Counted from the first letter of the stretch, positions 24,670 through 33,937 are shown. The stretch: DNA of 64,000 nucleotides from Nocardia inohanensis NBRC 100128 (GCF_001612945.1 NZ_BDBK01000001.1:868001-932000); one strand, 5' to 3'. Made by a program: numbers and translations. Notes: a model not told the origin generated them from the letters alone.

Positions 24670-25473
24670 CTATTTCCCGGTGAGCTCGGCGACGACCGGA
24701 GCGAACCGTTCGGCGAAGGCGGCGCCGAACACGAAGTAGGAGAAGCCGAGTTCCTCGCGTCGCCGCAGAATCTCCTCGATGGCGGCCGCCGGGTCATCGG
24801 GCAGCGCGGTCAGCGCGTCCGCCGCGTGCAAGGCCGCGGTGTCGGTGTCGGGCGGAGCCATATGCGGCGCGACCGTATCCCCGATCACCGGCACCGCCAG
24901 CGCCAGCTCGACCTCGCCGCCGCGGAAATCCCGCGCCAGCACCTCCACCTCGTCCCGCGATTGATCCCCCAGTACGAACGTCACCGTATCCGCGACCTCC
25001 GCCGCCAGCGCCCTGGCCTTCGGCCCGTACACGGCCATCGTCACCGGCGTCCGCATCTCGCTCCCGTCCAGCTCCCGCAACATCGTCACGGTCTCCCGTA
25101 TCCGCGCCAGCCGCCGCCCCGGTGCCGGCACCTCCGGCATCCCCTTCTCCAGCAACTCCTGCTCGATCCCCGGCCGCCCGGTCCCGATCCCCATCTCGAA
25201 CCGCCCCTCGGTCAGCACCGACAGCGAATGCGCCTCCCACGCCGTCAGCCAAGCCGGCCGCAACGGCGACGCGTAAACCCAAGTGCCCACCCGCAAATCG
25301 GTCAACGCCGCGACCGTAGCCAACATCGGCGCCGGCGCCGGCTGCGTCTGCGGAAAATCCGCCACCAGCAAAGTCGAATACCCACAATCCGCGATCCGCC
25401 GCGCCTGATCCCGCCACGCCGGCACATCACTCCGGAGCGGCGCAACCACCCCGAACCGCATCGGCTTCGTCAT
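24670..25473 (-). CDS. LLM-class F420-dependent oxidoreductase (TIGR03621-like)
   Basis: 267 aa luciferase-like fold protein: M-R-F-G-V-V-A-P-L at the start, Y-S-T-L-L-V-A-D-F near 33-41, V-G-T-W-V-Y-A-S-P-L-R-P near 63, R-F-E-M-G-I-G-T-G-R-P near 93, and a C-terminal F-G-x-S-Y-F-V-F-G-A-like block. These fit the TIGR03621 subgroup of probable F420-dependent enzymes. The start at 25473 is set by AGGAGA about 6 nt upstream; longer frames add unlike sequence. It diverges from the tandem dioxygenase genes. Confidence 0.85.
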   Translation of the reverse strand: MTKPMRFGVVAPLRSDVPAWRDQARRIADCGYSTLLVADFPQTQPAPAPMLATVAALTDLRVGTWVYASPLRPAWLTAWEAHSLSVLTEGRFEMGIGTGRPGIEQELLEKGMPEVPAPGRRLARIRETVTMLRELDGSEMRTPVTMAVYGPKARALAAEVADTVTFVLGDQSRDEVEVLARDFRGGEVELALAVPVIGDTVAPHMAPPDTDTAALHAADALTALPDDPAAAIEEILRRREELGFSYFVFGAAFAERFAPVVAELTGK

Positions 25474-25639
25474 ATCAGCTCTCCTGTCATCCGAACCATC
25501 CAGCCATACCGACGAACCCGCCACCCGAAACTCATCGGTATCAGCTCGATCCAGTTTCGAGGGCTGACCTCGGTCCGGTTGAATGGGCGAACGGCGTTCT
25601 GCCGCGCCACCGAGATCTGCGAATGACGGGTACCGCTTG

Positions 25640-26854
25640 ATGTACGGAACGGAAGCTTGCGTCGATGACACGAACAACGTCTTGGTCGCGTCTGCGGTGG
25701 TGCGGGAAAGCGAGTCGGTCAAGGACTTTTTCGGAGCCGTGATCATGCCGGAGGAGCTTGCTTCCGGTTCGGTCGATCTCGCGGAGAAGACGGTTTACCT
25801 GTGTGGTGAATCGTCGATGATGGATGAGCTTCGGTTGCGTTCGGCTGCAAGGGTGTTCGTCGTTCGTGAGCTGCCGCACGGTTACCGTCCGGGCTCCAGC
25901 GCACAGTGGACGGTCATCGACCCCGGGCGAGTTCCCGTTCGGGTGCATGGCGTAGGCGTGTACTACCGGCGCTTCTTCGATCCCGGGGACAACTATTTCG
26001 GGCGGATTCGCGCGGAGCACGAGTTCCAGTCGTTGACCGAATCGACCAAGCCGGGGACGGCTCATCGCAGTGGGATCTATTTGACGCCTGTCACGCGGTG
26101 CGGTGCGGCACTGCATTTCCGGCTGCTGCGGTGTTCGACTAATTTGTCGGGGCCGACCGAGGGGTTCCGGGCGACCGATGTGAGTATCGTCGAGGCGCTG
26201 AATCGGGAAGCGCGCAGCGTTTTTCGCGGTCAGGCGCCGCTCAATCACGTTCTCGCGCAGCTCTATCACAACACCGGAGCCGCGGACGGGCACAAGCAGT
26301 CCAAGGCCAAGATCTCGGCCCACGCCGACAAGACCAAGGACATGCCGGGCAACGGCGTCATGGCTTTCTGCACGTTCTACGAGGGACTCGACAAGCTGCG
26401 GCCGCTGAGCGGCGATATCTTCGATTACGGGGTGAGGAATGTCAGCGGGTTGACCAGTCTTCGCTTCCGCCTCAAGGATTCGGTGCGGGAGCGTGAAGGG
26501 TTGCCGGCGCAGTTCAGCCTGACCCTGTATCCCGGCTCGGTCTTCTTCATGCCGCTCTCCACCAATCGCCTGTACACCCACGAGATCCGGCCTTCGATGC
26601 TGGATGCCGAATTGCTGCCGACTCGTTTGGGATATGTGGTGCGCTGTTCGAGCACCGAGGCCGTGCACAAGGACGGGCAAACCTTCCTGGCGAGGGACGG
26701 GGAGCTGGTGAAGCTGGGGCCGCCCACGCCGGAGGGGATGGATGAGCTGCGCGGGCTGTACGCCGAGGAGAACAGGACCTCGTTCTTCATCGACTACGGC
26801 GACCGATTCCACTTCAGCATGAACAGCGGAGACTATGTTGCGCCTCGGCCCTAG
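25640..26854 (+). CDS. AlkB-like Fe(II)/2-oxoglutarate dioxygenase, N-terminally extended
   Basis: 404 aa. The C-terminal half carries the iron and 2OG ligands expected of the AlkB group: H-A-D (His228, Asp230, after L-N-H-V-L-A-Q-L-Y), then G-S-V-F-F-M-P-L-S-T-N-R-L-Y-T-H-E (His314) and T-R-L-G-Y-V-V-R (Arg329/Arg335). About 200 residues before the core have no recognised domain and are rich in Tyr, Arg and Phe. AlkB-type enzymes hydroxylate alkylated bases, nucleosides, proteins or small molecules; the substrate here is unknown. The start is uncertain: ATG 25640 lacks a ribosome site and ATG 25583 is also possible. The stop overlaps the next gene by 20 bp. Confidence 0.65.
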   Translation: MYGTEACVDDTNNVLVASAVVRESESVKDFFGAVIMPEELASGSVDLAEKTVYLCGESSMMDELRLRSAARVFVVRELPHGYRPGSSAQWTVIDPGRVPVRVHGVGVYYRRFFDPGDNYFGRIRAEHEFQSLTESTKPGTAHRSGIYLTPVTRCGAALHFRLLRCSTNLSGPTEGFRATDVSIVEALNREARSVFRGQAPLNHVLAQLYHNTGAADGHKQSKAKISAHADKTKDMPGNGVMAFCTFYEGLDKLRPLSGDIFDYGVRNVSGLTSLRFRLKDSVREREGLPAQFSLTLYPGSVFFMPLSTNRLYTHEIRPSMLDAELLPTRLGYVVRCSSTEAVHKDGQTFLARDGELVKLGPPTPEGMDELRGLYAEENRTSFFIDYGDRFHFSMNSGDYVAPRP

Positions 26855-27605
26855 GTTCCCGGACGAGATCGCCTCGTACACACTGCCCACCGAGGAGGAT
26901 CTCTTCGCGGAGCTCTGCGCGTCGGTTCGCTGGCAGGAGCTGGGAAAAGGCAGGCGCGGCGCGACACTCACCAAATGCGATGCGGCGGCAGGCGTGCCCT
27001 TCGTCCGCACCACCACCCGGTACACCAGCCCGGCACAGCACTTCGCGCCGGTGCACGACCGGCTGGCACAGCGGATTCAGGCGCGCGCGGACCTGCCCAT
27101 CGGCTTCGACAATGCGCTCATCGAGTGCTACACCAACGCCTACGCCACCATGGGCGGTCATTCGGACCAAGCCCTGGATCTGGCCGGCGAGTCGTTCATC
27201 GCCGTCTTCTCCTGCTACCGCCACCCGCAGCCGATCCCACCCAGGAAGCTGATCTTCGAACGCAAGAGCTCGGGCGAGAAGTTCGAAATCCCCCTCGCCC
27301 ACAACGGTTTCGTCGCATTCTCGGTCGCCTCGAATCGACTCTTCAAGCACAAGATCGTCCTGGACACGCCCGCCCAGGCAGCCGACAACCGGTGGCTGGG
27401 CGTCACTTTCCGGACTTCGAAGACCCTCGTCCGGTTTCGCGAGGGCCACCCGTACCTGCCCGGGGGCGCGCGCCTGACCTTGGCCGACGATGATCAACAG
27501 CGCGAGTTCTATCAACTGCGGCGGCGCGAGAACAACGAAACGGATTTCGTCTATCCAGAGCTGACCTACACCGTCAGCGCGAGCGACTTGATGCCGCCCG
27601 TGTGA
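26835..27605 (+). CDS. AlkB-like Fe(II)/2-oxoglutarate dioxygenase, paralogous to the preceding gene
   Basis: 256 aa. Core motifs: F-D-N-A-L-I-E-C-Y-T-N (about 91-101), H-S-D (His109, Asp111), F-V-A-F-S-V-A-S-N-R-L-F-K-H-K (His172) and R-W-L-G-V-T-F-R (Arg186/Arg193), close to AlkB's R-Y-N-L-T-F-R. The block S-x-x-N-R-L-(Y/F)-x-H is shared with the upstream protein, so the two are diverged paralogues. It lacks the long N-terminal extension. GCGGAG lies 5 nt before the ATG, inside the upstream gene. The overlap implies co-translation and a joint task such as successive oxidations or a heterodimer. Confidence 0.7.
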   Translation: MLRLGPRFPDEIASYTLPTEEDLFAELCASVRWQELGKGRRGATLTKCDAAAGVPFVRTTTRYTSPAQHFAPVHDRLAQRIQARADLPIGFDNALIECYTNAYATMGGHSDQALDLAGESFIAVFSCYRHPQPIPPRKLIFERKSSGEKFEIPLAHNGFVAFSVASNRLFKHKIVLDTPAQAADNRWLGVTFRTSKTLVRFREGHPYLPGGARLTLADDDQQREFYQLRRRENNETDFVYPELTYTVSASDLMPPV

Positions 27606-27630
27606 TCGAAGCCGCTGCACCGCCCAAGGT

Positions 27631-29061
27631 TCACAGCGTGGGGCGGCGGGCGGCCAGGCTCTCCAGGGCTGCCTTGGCGGGTGCGTAGCCGGCGCGAGCG
27701 GATTTGCGGTACACGCGTTTGGCCGAGTCGGTGCGGCCGAGGGCATCCCATCGGTCGCCGAGGGCTTTCAACGCGACCACGTCACCGTCTTGCTCCACCT
27801 CGCGGTAGAGCAGTTCGGCGCGTTCGTCCTCACCGCGGGCCTCGTGAACCGTTGCCAGGTGGACTTTTCCGAGGATGTGGCCGTGATCGACGTAGCGGCG
27901 GTACCAGTAGGCGGCTTGGTTGAGGTCACCGGCCTTCATGCACATATGGCCGAGGGTGAGCATGGAGAGTGTTTCACCGCGTTCGGCGGCTTGCCGGTAC
28001 CAGCGTTCGGCTTCGGCACGAGCGCCCCGTTTTTCGAGCAGTCGCGCCAGGAAGGACATGGCGAGAGCGTCTTTCGTCGCTGCGGCTTGGCGTAGTAGTC
28101 GTTCGGCCTCGCCGATATCACCGCGCTGCTGGTGATCGCGGGCCCGCGCCAGCAGGTGGCCGACCTCGCCGCGGCGGCGGCCGGATTCCGCTGAGCGTGA
28201 ATTGCCGCCGGGGACTTGGGGTTTGGGGGCCGACGCCGACGGTGTGCGGCCCGTCAGCATGATCATCGCCTCCGAGATGGAAGGGCGCTGCTCGGGCTGC
28301 TTTTCCATCAGCCCGGTGAGCAGCCGCCCGAGATGCCCGGCGTGCGCGGGCGGGGGAGCCGCGGCGAACATCACCGCTTTCATGGTCCCGTGAATGGTGT
28401 CCCGGCGGAACGGGGACACCCCCTCCACCGCGTGGTAGAGCGTCACACCGAGCGAGTACAGATCACCCGCCGGCGTATCGTCGCCGTCGATCCGTTCGGG
28501 CGCCATGTATTCGAACGAACCGATCAGCGTCTGCTTGGCGGTCAGCGTGCGATCGGAGTGATGGCGGGCGGTCCCGAAATCGGTCAGCAGCACCTCGCCG
28601 TCATCGGCGAGCAGAATATTGCCCGGCTTCACATCACGATGTACCACCCCGGCCTCGTGGGCGGCCCGCAGCGCCCGCAGCATCGCCGCGGCGACCTTGG
28701 TGACCTCCGCAATACCGACCGGCCCGTCGCTGTCGATGCGCTGCTTCAACGACCGCCCCGACACCAGCCGCATCACGATCCACGGCGTCACGCCATCGGT
28801 GACCACATCCAGCACCTCGACGATATTCGGATGATCGCGCAGCCGCGCCGCATTCCGCGCCTCCCGCTCGGCGCGCGCGACCCGCTCGGCATGCTCGGCC
28901 GCCGACTCCACCTGCGGCAGCAGCACTTCCTTCACCGCCACATCGATCCGCGACCGCTCGTCCCGCGCCTTCCAAACGGTCCCGAACCCCCCACTGCCCA
29001 GCTTCTCGATCAACCGATAGCGTCCCGCGAGCACCCAGCCCGGTCGTCCCAGCGCCGACAT
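27631..29061 (-). CDS. Ser/Thr protein kinase with C-terminal TPR/Sel1-type repeats
   Basis: 476 aa. Kinase domain (about 14-265): G-S-G-G-F-G P-loop, V-A-V-K-E catalytic Lys, H-R-D-V-K-P-G-N catalytic loop, D-F-G-T-A metal loop, A-P-E and D-L-Y-S-L-G. A Pro/Ser linker (about 270-310) leads to tandem helical repeats (about 315-470) such as A-x-x-x-Y-R-x-A-A-x-x-G, of TPR/Sel1 type, which bind proteins. There is no TM or extracytoplasmic sensor, so it is cytosolic, unlike PknB. ATG 29061 gives the normal distance to the P-loop; earlier starts add only basic, unconserved sequence. It is convergent with the dioxygenase pair. Confidence 0.9.
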   Translation of the reverse strand: MSALGRPGWVLAGRYRLIEKLGSGGFGTVWKARDERSRIDVAVKEVLLPQVESAAEHAERVARAEREARNAARLRDHPNIVEVLDVVTDGVTPWIVMRLVSGRSLKQRIDSDGPVGIAEVTKVAAAMLRALRAAHEAGVVHRDVKPGNILLADDGEVLLTDFGTARHHSDRTLTAKQTLIGSFEYMAPERIDGDDTPAGDLYSLGVTLYHAVEGVSPFRRDTIHGTMKAVMFAAAPPPAHAGHLGRLLTGLMEKQPEQRPSISEAMIMLTGRTPSASAPKPQVPGGNSRSAESGRRRGEVGHLLARARDHQQRGDIGEAERLLRQAAATKDALAMSFLARLLEKRGARAEAERWYRQAAERGETLSMLTLGHMCMKAGDLNQAAYWYRRYVDHGHILGKVHLATVHEARGEDERAELLYREVEQDGDVVALKALGDRWDALGRTDSAKRVYRKSARAGYAPAKAALESLAARRPTL

Positions 29062-29353
29062 GAAGGCCCCTAGCGTTCTGCGCCCCAACACCATTCGGAA
29101 CCAGTAAACCGTACTCGAATACCGGCAACGCCGTCGGCGCTCACAGGTTCCGTCGAACGAACGGCGCGTAGAGGAAACGAACAGCGGCCACAGCCACACC
29201 AACTGTCAGGTGTTCGGCCCCACCCGGTCCGGCGCGACACTGATCACGGATTTCACCGGCGATCCCAGCCGATCACGCATGGCGCTGGTGGCCGATATGC
29301 CGGGGTGGACCTGGAGCTCTTCCCGCTCTGAAAGCCCGACGCCGCGTGATCGG
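29062..29353. other. 292-bp gap between two minus-strand genes
   Basis: Between the secreted-protein stop and the kinase start. It must hold the kinase promoter. I see no palindrome, repeat or small gene with a convincing ribosome site. Confidence 0.4.
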
Positions 29354-29605
29354 TCAGCAGACCGGGATGCCCACCGATCCGTTCAGGCTGGTGTGGAACA
29401 GGATGCAGACCAGGTGGTTCAGGCTCTGGTAGGCCGATCCGCTGCTCGGGCCGAGGATCCCGGACGCCGAATCGGCCGAGCCCATGGGAATGCCGGAATC
29501 GACGGCCTGCAACTCGCCGACCGGAGCTGCCTGGGCGGGCCCGGCCAGCGGCGTGCACAATGCGGCCGTCACGGCGAATGCGCCGACGATCTTCTTCGAA
29601 TTCAT
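29354..29605 (-). CDS. small secreted peptide, unknown
   Basis: 83 aa with a signal peptide (M-N-S-K-K-I-V-G-A-F-A-V-T-A-A-L-C core, cleavage near A-Q-A-A at about 27). The mature peptide of about 56 aa has two cysteines (in V-C-I-L-F and the terminal V-C) that could form a disulfide, and an S-L-N-H-L-V-C-I-L motif. GGAG lies 7 nt before the ATG. No function is recognised; short secreted proteins of this type are common in Nocardia. Confidence 0.65.
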   Translation of the reverse strand: MNSKKIVGAFAVTAALCTPLAGPAQAAPVGELQAVDSGIPMGSADSASGILGPSSGSAYQSLNHLVCILFHTSLNGSVGIPVC

Positions 29606-29784
29606 GATGACTCCAAGTCTTCTCGAATCTGGCGCGAGCCAGTATTCAAGGTCCGCCCCGGCTCCGGCAGCCCCGATACTCGAGGCCCCCGGCCTTCGGG
29701 GCACGGCCGCTGCGAGCATCATCCGGTGGAAACTGTTCCGATTCGTACAAGCGATCCCGGACTGTCAGCGGCGAAGATCAACAC

Positions 29785-30141
29785 ATGATCGAACGCATCC
29801 ACCCCTATATCGATGGTGACGACCCGGCGGCTTTCACCGAGTTCTACTCCGGTGTCTTCGGGCTCGAGGTCGCCATGGAAAGTCCCGTGCTCGGGCTGTG
29901 CGCGCCCGGTAACCCGGCCGCGCAGGTGATCGTGCTCGCGCCCGGAACCGAGACTCCCACACCGCGATTCGGCATCGATCTCGGTGAACCGGCGGCGGTG
30001 GACGCGGCCTACGGCGAGGCGCTGCGGCGCGGGGCGAAGATCGTCTACCCGCTCACCGACGAACCCTGGGGCGTGCGCCGGTTCTTCGTCGAGGACCCCG
30101 GCGGGACGGTTGTCAATGTGCTCGCCCACCGGAACCGGTGA
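29785..30141 (+). CDS. VOC-superfamily (glyoxalase/bleomycin-resistance-like) protein
   Basis: 118 aa. I-x-P-Y-I-D-G-D-D-P-A-A-F-T-E-F-Y-S-G-V-F-G-L-E-V at the start and R-R-F-F-V-E-D-P-G-G-T-V-V-N-V-L-A-H at the end are the two beta-alpha-beta units of a VOC domain. The C-terminal Glu (F-V-E-D) is a typical metal ligand. The role could be drug binding or an isomerase/dioxygenase activity. It is divergent from the small secreted peptide and stands alone. Confidence 0.85.
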   Translation: MIERIHPYIDGDDPAAFTEFYSGVFGLEVAMESPVLGLCAPGNPAAQVIVLAPGTETPTPRFGIDLGEPAAVDAAYGEALRRGAKIVYPLTDEPWGVRRFFVEDPGGTVVNVLAHRNR

Positions 30142-30343
30142 TAGCGTCCGGGGGAACGTGAACGCGTCTAGGGTTCCGCGAGCAGACCGCCGGCAGTGCA
30201 CACAATCAGGTCTGTGAGGGCTGGTCCGAGCGACGCCACGACCGGATCCAACCGGATGCGGCCGTCATATGAAGGGACAAAAGCCTGGAGTACTCCCATT
30301 CGCCTGCCCGCACGACGGGCCGGATGACAGAGAGTACCGCGCC

Positions 30344-31246
30344 ATGGTCGATGTCCTGTTCTCCGCGACGCAAAGCGTTGCCGCACCGAGTGTTTCACCT
30401 CGCATCCCCGTACTGGTCCTGCTCGCCACCTTGGTCGCGGCATGCGGGCATGCGGCGTGGAACGCGATCGCGCACTGGGTTCCCGACAAGCTGGTGTCGA
30501 TCACACTGGTGAACACCGGCGGGTCGCTGTGCGCGATCCCCTTGGTGCTGTGGGCGGCCGCACCCGGCCCGCGCTCCTGGATCTACCTGGGTACCTCGGT
30601 GGTGTTGCACATCGCCTACAACTCCCTGCTGATCGCCTCCTACCGGCTCGGCGACCTGAGCCAGACCTACCCGCTCGCACGCGGAACCTCACCCCTGGTG
30701 GTCACCGTGGCGGCGGCCCTGCTCTTCCACGAGACTCCGCGTGGCGGCCAGATCGCGGGGGTCCTGCTCATCTCGCTCGGCCTGGCCTGCCTGGTGTTCT
30801 GGGGCCGGCGCAAGTCCTCGACCCCACGCGGCGCGGTCGGTGCGGCCCTGCTGACCGGAACCATGATCGCCGCCTACACCACGGTCGACGGCATCGGCGT
30901 GCGCGAATCCGGCAGTGTCCTGGGCTATATCGGCTGGCTGCTGCTGCTCGAGGGTCTGGCGGTGCCCCTGTATGCCCTGGCCCGCCGCCGCGGCGCACTC
31001 TGGTCGGACCTGCGCCCGGTCTGGCACCTCGGACTGCTCGGCGGCGCCCTCAGCTTCGCCGCCTACGGCCTGATCCTGTGGGCCCAAACCCGCGGCGCCC
31101 TGGCCGATATCGCGGCCTTGCGCGAATCGAGCATCATCGTCGGCGCGCTCATCGGCACACTGGTCTTCGGCGAGCGTTTCGGCTTCGCCCGCGTAGCCGC
31201 CACGGTCGCGGTCGTGGCCGGTATCGGAACCCTGTATCTCGCTTGA
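30344..31246 (+). CDS. EamA/DMT-family transporter, 10 TM
   Basis: 300 aa with ten hydrophobic helices and two repeated halves. The first half has A-C-G-H-A-A-W-N-A-I-A-H (near 25) and S-Y-R-L-G-D-L-S-Q-T-Y-P-L-A-R-G-T-S-P (about 95-113), and the second has A-L-R-E-S-S-I-I-V-G-A-L-I-G-T-L-V-F-G-E. These are EamA/DMT exporter features; the substrate is probably a metabolite or amino acid. ATG 30344 removes a 25-residue hydrophilic lead with no conservation. It ends at a strong hairpin shared with the next gene. Confidence 0.85.
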   Translation: MVDVLFSATQSVAAPSVSPRIPVLVLLATLVAACGHAAWNAIAHWVPDKLVSITLVNTGGSLCAIPLVLWAAAPGPRSWIYLGTSVVLHIAYNSLLIASYRLGDLSQTYPLARGTSPLVVTVAAALLFHETPRGGQIAGVLLISLGLACLVFWGRRKSSTPRGAVGAALLTGTMIAAYTTVDGIGVRESGSVLGYIGWLLLLEGLAVPLYALARRRGALWSDLRPVWHLGLLGGALSFAAYGLILWAQTRGALADIAALRESSIIVGALIGTLVFGERFGFARVAATVAVVAGIGTLYLA

Positions 31247-31258
31247 ACAAGGAATGCC

Positions 31259-31285
31259 AACGGCCCGAGCCGAGCTCGGGCCGTT
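31259..31285. terminator. bidirectional hairpin terminator
   Basis: Perfect 11-bp stem (31259-31269 AACGGCCCGAG with 31275-31285 CTCGGGCCGTT, 5-nt loop) between the convergent EamA and DUF4870 genes. Confidence 0.8.
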
Positions 31286-31306
31286 GATCTCCGGAGTGTT
31301 CCGCCG

Positions 31307-31705
31307 CTACTCGACCGAGGCCGCCAGCCGATCGGCGTAGGGGGCGACGAATTTGCCGACGATGGGAAGCTCCGCCCGCACGCCCCCGGTGTTGTTGGCC
31401 TGCACCATCGCCATGATCCACACGACGAGCGTGAGCACCCCGAGCGCGAGTCCGGCGAGGCTGAAAACGATCCCCAGGGCTCCGAGCAGCGAGCCGAGGA
31501 CGCTCAGCGCGATGTTGACCACCGAGACCGCACCGAAGAAGACGATCGATTGCGAGGCATGGAATTTCACGTCGGGATCGTTCTTGCCCACGAACAGGAA
31601 GATGATTCCGGTGACCCACCCCAGCGCATAGGACAGGATCGCACCGGTTTTCTTGTCCGTACCGGTGGACTGCGGCTGGTTCGAAGGCATTTGAGAAGAT
31701 GTCAT
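31307..31705 (-). CDS. DUF4870 membrane protein
   Basis: 132 aa. After a hydrophilic N-terminus come G-A-I-L-S-Y-A-L-G-W-V-T-G-I-I-F-L, then K-N-D-P-D-V-K-F-H-A-S-Q-S-I, the DUF4870 hallmark, then two more hydrophobic segments. It is a three-helix membrane protein of unknown function. The ATG at 31705 is 95 bp from the start of the divergent AraC gene. Confidence 0.85.
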   Translation of the reverse strand: MTSSQMPSNQPQSTGTDKKTGAILSYALGWVTGIIFLFVGKNDPDVKFHASQSIVFFGAVSVVNIALSVLGSLLGALGIVFSLAGLALGVLTLVVWIMAMVQANNTGGVRAELPIVGKFVAPYADRLAASVE

Positions 31706-31800
31706 GCGGTAAGTAAATGTTTCGCGCCCCACCTACCGATCCCAACTTTCGGCTTACCGGTAGCGTGAATCGCGGCCGAGTTCCATACGAGGAGTGCACA

Positions 31801-32646
31801 GTGACGCAGGTCGGAGGAGTGCGGAGCCTCGAGGATGTACTGGCCGGCGTGCAGTGGCGGTTCGCGGGGCGGGACGAGTTCACGCTGGACGCGGGAGAGT
31901 TCGAGTTCATGGCCGAACCCACCGCTCTGATCGTGGTCGATGGTCTGTTCCGCGTCGAAGGGCTCAGCGTGACAGACGATTTGGCCAGCGGTGACTTCTT
32001 GTTCGTTCCCGGTGCGGACCGGTTCGCGATCAATGCGCTGGCGCCGGGGCGCGTGTTGCGGGTGCGGCTCGATCCGGTCGGCAGCGGCACTGTCCTGGCC
32101 GCGTTGCCGCAGCGGCTGCTGCTGACCGATTTCGCCGAGCACAAGCCGCTCGCGGCGACGATGATGCGCCACCTGGTCGAGCAGTGCCCCGATCCCTTCG
32201 GCGTGCAAGGGGATCGGGTCACCACGCTGATCACCTCGATGGCGATCGAATCCTGGCATGCCCGCGGATGCGCGCCGCCGCGCTGGCTGCTGAAGGTGAA
32301 CGAGCCGGGGATAGCGCAGGCGGTGGCCGCCATGCACGCCGAACCCGGGCGGGAATGGAGTGTCGAGGCGCTGGCGCGGCTCGCGCTGGCCTCGCGGTCG
32401 GGGTTCGCCGCACGGTTCCAGGAGGTGACGGGGCTGACGCCGGGCCGGTATCTGACCAAGTTGAGAGTTGAACGGGCACAACGTTTTCTGGCCGAGGATG
32501 ACGCATCGGTCGCGACCGTCGCCCGGCGTCTGGGGTATCGGTCCGAGACCGCGTTCGGGCGCGCCTTCCGCCGGCATACGGGCCACACGCCGTCACAATG
32601 GCGGCGAGTGGCCCGCGAGTCCTCGGCTAGCGCGGCGCCCGAGTGA
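31801..32646 (+). CDS. AraC-family transcriptional regulator
   Basis: 281 aa. GTG start with GAGGAG 6 nt upstream. A cupin-type N-terminal sensor region (about 15-110) is followed by two C-terminal helix-turn-helices (about 185-270): W-S-V-E-A-L-A-R-L-A-L-A-S-R-S-G-F-A-A-R-F and V-A-R-R-L-G-Y-R-S-E-T-A-F-G-R-A-F-R-R. It overlaps the convergent MFS gene by 20 bp at the 3' ends. AraC regulators of this type often control an adjacent transporter, so the MFS efflux protein is the likely target. Confidence 0.9.
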   Translation: MTQVGGVRSLEDVLAGVQWRFAGRDEFTLDAGEFEFMAEPTALIVVDGLFRVEGLSVTDDLASGDFLFVPGADRFAINALAPGRVLRVRLDPVGSGTVLAALPQRLLLTDFAEHKPLAATMMRHLVEQCPDPFGVQGDRVTTLITSMAIESWHARGCAPPRWLLKVNEPGIAQAVAAMHAEPGREWSVEALARLALASRSGFAARFQEVTGLTPGRYLTKLRVERAQRFLAEDDASVATVARRLGYRSETAFGRAFRRHTGHTPSQWRRVARESSASAAPE

Positions 32647-33820
32647 GCGCGACCCGCATCAGTACGCCGCCGAGAATCGCTGCCAGCGCGGCGATCCCGT
32701 AGGTGGCGGTCAGCCCGACGCCGTCCACGCCGCGCCCGCCGACCGCCGACCCCAGAATGATCGCCAGCTGGAAGCCGCCGACGATCAACCCGCCGCCCGC
32801 CTCGATGCGATCGGGCAGCATCCGCGATATCCACACCTGCACGAGATTGAGCATGCCGCCGAACGCGCCGCCCCAGACGAGCACGGCCAGGTAGCCCAGC
32901 GCCGGAACCGGTTCTGCCGCAATGATTATCAACAGCGAAACCCCGATTGCCGCGGGCACCGCCACCAGCAGCACTCCGAGCCGGCGGTCGGCCAGCGATC
33001 CGAGCACGAAATTCCCGACCAGCCCGCCGATCCCGAACAGCGCCAGCAGTATCGGGACCATCGTCGCACCGGCGTGCAGCAGTTCGTCCAGGGCCGGGCG
33101 GACGTAGGTGTATCCCGCGAAATGCCCGCCGGCGATCGCGATCACCCCGATCAGCCCGAGCGCTACGCCCGGCGCTCGCAGCGCGGCACCGAGCGCCCCG
33201 AATCCGACGCCTTCGCTCGGCGCGATCGGCGGCAACGCCATCCGTACCGCGACCGCCGTCACCACCGTGAGCGCCGCTGTGACAACGAATGTCGTGCGCC
33301 AGCCGGCATACGTGCTGAGCAGCACCCCCAACGGCACCCCGGCCACCGTGGCGACGGTCGTGCCCGCATTGACGATCATCATCGCCTTCCCGAGGCGCTC
33401 GGCCACCACCAGCTGTGCGGCGATCGCCAGCGCCATCGACCAGAACCCGCCCACGGCCACCCCGAGCAGCAACCGCGCGACGAGCAGCAGCACGATGTTG
33501 GGCGCAACCGCCACGACAACATTCGACACCGCCGCCGCAATCGACAACGCGACCAGTAATGTCCGGCGATCCACGGTGGGGAACAGTGATCCCAAAGCCA
33601 GCGCGGCAAACAATGCGGTCAGCGCCGTGGCGCTGACCGACAACCCCACCACCCCCTCCTGGGCCCGCAGGTCGTGCGCGAGTGCGGTCAGCACCCCCGG
33701 CGGCAGGAACTCCGCGGTCACCAGTGTGAAGCTGCCCAGAAACATGCTCAGCAGGGCGGGCCGAGCGGCGCGGCGCGAAAGCTCCGGCCCCGCAGCGCCG
33801 GTCGTCGATATCGTCGTCAT
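32627..33820 (-). CDS. MFS transporter (AraJ/CmlA-type efflux)
   Basis: 397 aa, 12 TM. T-A-E-F-L-P-P-G-V-L (about 34-43) and E-R-L-G-K-A-M (near 147) are characteristic of drug/sugar efflux permeases of the AraJ-CmlA group. The start at 33820 was chosen because it gives the usual short leader before TM1; a start 69 nt upstream adds unconserved residues. It is convergent with, and overlaps by 20 bp, the AraC regulator. Confidence 0.88.
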   Translation of the reverse strand: MTTISTTGAAGPELSRRAARPALLSMFLGSFTLVTAEFLPPGVLTALAHDLRAQEGVVGLSVSATALTALFAALALGSLFPTVDRRTLLVALSIAAAVSNVVVAVAPNIVLLLVARLLLGVAVGGFWSMALAIAAQLVVAERLGKAMMIVNAGTTVATVAGVPLGVLLSTYAGWRTTFVVTAALTVVTAVAVRMALPPIAPSEGVGFGALGAALRAPGVALGLIGVIAIAGGHFAGYTYVRPALDELLHAGATMVPILLALFGIGGLVGNFVLGSLADRRLGVLLVAVPAAIGVSLLIIIAAEPVPALGYLAVLVWGGAFGGMLNLVQVWISRMLPDRIEAGGGLIVGGFQLAIILGSAVGGRGVDGVGLTATYGIAALAAILGGVLMRVALTRAPR

Positions 33821-33937
33821 ACCGGATGCAACATCGCGCACCGCCGGTCCACGCGACTCAAACGCCACGGCGCTCGCCCGGAACGCCAACCTTCAGCCCG
33901 CGGTGCGGGCATCCGAACCGCCACCGACGCGACAGGC

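Noticed and set aside
29062..29202. N-terminal extension of the kinase up to 29202
   Set aside because: Adds a basic, unconserved lead; the ATG at 29061 places the P-loop at the usual distance.
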